Assembly (NCBI GenBank): GCA_002751075.1
Contig: NAOQ01000708.1
Location: 1,644-26,686 of the forward strand
DNA from: Ichthyophonus hoferi
Taxonomy: Eukaryota > Opisthokonta > Ichthyosporea > Ichthyophonida > Ichthyophonidae
Direction of reading: 5' to 3'
Length of the DNA: 25,043 nt
Shown: positions 23,501-25,043 of the stretch, one piece after another
How the letters are laid out: every line of letters begins with the position of its first letter
Position numbering within the stretch: the first letter of the stretch is position 1
The notes under the pieces: generated by a model
Databases searched by the model: none
What the model saw: only the letters and a program-made list of their open reading frames with translations
What the model was told of the DNA's origin: nothing
Program-made: the position numbers and the translations under genes

Positions 23501-24394
23501 CACTATTCCATATATAGTAATTACCCACCCAGACATATGTCATCTTTACACAATCCAGCCTTCTGAGCCAATCGTCTGGCCAATTCTTCACATGCCATCA
23601 CATAGGCACGTGGTTGGCCTACCTCCTTTAGTCCTAAAATCATGACACCACGTAAATACATTGTATTATCCTATAGCAACCAATTATTAGATCTAACTGG
23701 ATGGTTGAATGATGGGTGCACAGGATATATGCTAATGTAATAAGGGCATTAATACCGTTAATAGCATATTGTACTATACCATACCTAAGTATATTTGATA
23801 TAATATTATACTATACTCTACTATATTCTGTTATGTTATACTCTCTAGTATGCAGTATATTATATTATACAATATTTAGCTATCCTTTCCTACTTTACCC
23901 TATCTCATCACATCCTATAGTATACTATACGCACCAACACTAGACATTATTTTCGTTGGCATGATAAGAGTATATAAGCCATTGTCATTTTAGTTCGTTC
24001 TAACATATGATGAACAAGCCTGCTAAATTACATAGCATTTTAATGATATTTAGATACTTTAATATATGGGTTAAAACAGCTGTGGGCCAATAGAGAGCTT
24101 AAAAGACATAATTAAAAATGCTGTTACATAAAAGAAGTTAACGTGAACATCAAACATCCATTTTTCCTTTTATGTTGTTAAGATTGGTAGGTGTTTTAGC
24201 ACAGTACAAAGATTATGTTATGTTTATGCGAAACAAAAAGATATTCAATATATAAACATAGTAGCCGTATCATATCACTACATAACACAAATACATATAG
24301 TTTTACCCTCTTTCCAATATCCAAAATTCATCCAATACGTTTGGGGTGCTTGTAAGTTTAACAACACGCGATTGGATGTATCAATGTCATACAT
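20504..24394 (-). CDS. Class I SAM-dependent methyltransferase, 8-exon gene
   Basis: Exons in transcript order: 24394-24307, 23633-23529, 23069-22978, 22680-22639, 22457-22413, 22199-22110, 21502-21301 and 20661-20504. They total 822 nt, 273 residues; all phases match. Exons of 42 and 45 nt are unusually short. Seen: YWMNFGYWKEG near the N-terminus, SAM-binding motif I LDVGCGCGDQD (about residues 63-73), the acidic end of strand 2 in YAMDVSQSQ, VLSLDSAYHFNTREQFF (motif II region), RVLQPGGKLALADLI (motif III region), and a final strand MRYVLVSGTKP. Known: this Methyltransf_11-type fold moves a methyl group from SAM to small molecules such as lipids, sterols, amines or polyketides. The FGYW start resembles bacterial natural-product and fatty-acyl methyltransferases from memory; the substrate is unknown. 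I chose ATG 24394-24392, but the frame stays open upstream, so an earlier start or an extra 5' exon outside the window is possible. Confidence 0.88.
20827..20845. repeat. (AAT)n microsatellite in the last methyltransferase intron
   Basis: Six copies of aat on the plus strand lie in the final intron (21300-20662) of the minus-strand methyltransferase gene. The tyrosine-rich open frames reported by simple translation here are artefacts of the repeat. Confidence 0.85.
23780..23935. repeat. TATACT-rich low-complexity tract in methyltransferase intron 1
   Basis: Interrupted copies of tatact, ctatac and tatatta run for about 150 bp on the plus strand within the first intron (24306-23634) of the methyltransferase gene. 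The tract is complementary in composition to the agtata-rich tract at 24420-24715, on the other side of exon 1. Confidence 0.75.
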
Positions 24395-24419
24395 AACCGA
24401 TAGACGGGTTTGTAGGCTA

Positions 24420-24715
24420 TATGTATGATATTGTATAGTAGAGTATATAATATAGTATATAATACAGTGTATAGTAAAGTGTATAATATAGTATATAATA
24501 TAGTATATAATATAGTATATAGTAGAGTATACAATAGTGTATAGTATAGTATATAATATAGTGCATAGTAGAGTGTATAATATAGAATACAGTATAGTAT
24601 ATAGTATAGTGAATAATATAATGTATAGTACAGTGTATAGTATAGTGTATAGTAGAGTATATAGTGCAGTGTAGAGTAGGCTAGTATAATAGTATGTATT
24701 ATAATATGTACGCAT
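24420..24715. repeat. TATAGTATA minisatellite (about 300 bp)
   Basis: Degenerate repeats built from gtatagta, gtatataatata and gtgtatagta units, with a basic step of roughly 10 to 11 bp, run for almost 300 bp just upstream of methyltransferase exon 1. Unit variants (agagta, acagtg, aaagtg) are interspersed. Confidence 0.85.
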
Positions 24716-25006
24716 AGCAGTGGGATAGTATGCTAGTATATATGTTAGGATGCAAAATAAAAACTGGGTTATAATATGCCTAATCTGTACCAACAGAAAA
24801 GCATAAACACACCAGGAATATATATTGAATGGGTAGTATGGAGGCAAAAAGTGAATGTTATTTTATGCCAACATGACAATTATCAGTCCTGATGAAAAAA
24901 TGAAAAATATAGTCAAAGGAAGAGGGGTATACACAGAGGTAGGAATATGAAGATAATATTAAAAGTAAGGTAAGCAAATATATGAGTGTAATATAAAAGC
25001 AAAATA

Positions 25007-25043
<37 letters not shown>
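25007..25043. repeat. (TA)n repeat at the window edge
   Basis: A TA dinucleotide run of about 18 copies reaches the end of the window and may continue beyond it. Confidence 0.9.

Larger units (their letters stand above)
24395..25043. other. 5' flank of the methyltransferase gene, largely low complexity
   Basis: This is the region upstream of the minus-strand methyltransferase start. It holds the AGTATA minisatellite (24420-24715), a short mixed stretch, and a terminal TA repeat (25007-25043). A long minus-strand open frame spans 24278-24847, but most of it is a repetitive Tyr/Ile/Leu/Thr translation of the repeat and only its 3' end is a real exon. A further 5' exon or promoter may lie here or beyond the window; none is clear. 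Confidence 0.6.

Noticed and set aside
24278-24847. 189-codon open frame on the minus strand
   Set aside because: Its middle is a Tyr/Thr/Ile/Leu repeat translated from the AGTATA minisatellite. Only the end (24394-24307) is a real exon, supported by the methyltransferase join.
1-25043. CRISPR arrays, bacterial operons, viral or LTR-type elements, DNA transposons
   Set aside because: I looked for direct repeats with spacers, terminal repeats, and integrase, transposase or reverse transcriptase motifs in the translated frames and saw none that could be supported.

Overview
The window is nuclear eukaryotic DNA, AT-rich (roughly two thirds A+T by eye), with four multi-exon protein genes whose introns all have GT-AG ends. 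I joined exons by hand from splice sites, reading phase and family similarity. All four models close in frame. The PIF1 protein carries the N-terminal domain seen in animal PIF1. With the intron density, this suggests an animal or close relative, possibly a sponge, but the lineage is inferred and not proven.

Layout: 158-3011 (+) is the 3' part of an M20 metallopeptidase of the CNDP/Dug type, closest by eye to Dug2 of the glutathione-degrading complex. 3012-6960 is intergenic and holds degenerate tandem units related to 5S rRNA on the minus strand. One unit (4162-4279) aligns to 5S rRNA over its whole length without gaps and keeps stem pairing. 6961-12868 (+) is a complete PIF1 DNA helicase gene in 10 exons. 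12869-15090 is intergenic. 15091-19551 (+) is a 9-exon gene for an unrecognised four-pass membrane protein with a very large first outer loop. 19552-20503 separates two convergent genes. 20504-24394 (-) is an 8-exon class I SAM-dependent methyltransferase. 24395-25043 is low-complexity TATA/AGTATA sequence.

The genes show no shared pathway: peptide or glutathione breakdown, DNA helicase, membrane protein and small-molecule methyltransferase. The strongest signals beyond ordinary genes are (1) a very high density of the pentamer CCAAT/ATTGG across gene bodies, in exons as well as introns, far less marked in the 5S-like intergenic region; (2) the 5S-like unit with paired changes in its stems; and (3) complementary simple repeats flanking single exons. 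I saw no CRISPR array, tRNA gene, retroelement, virus-like element or DNA transposon that I could support.
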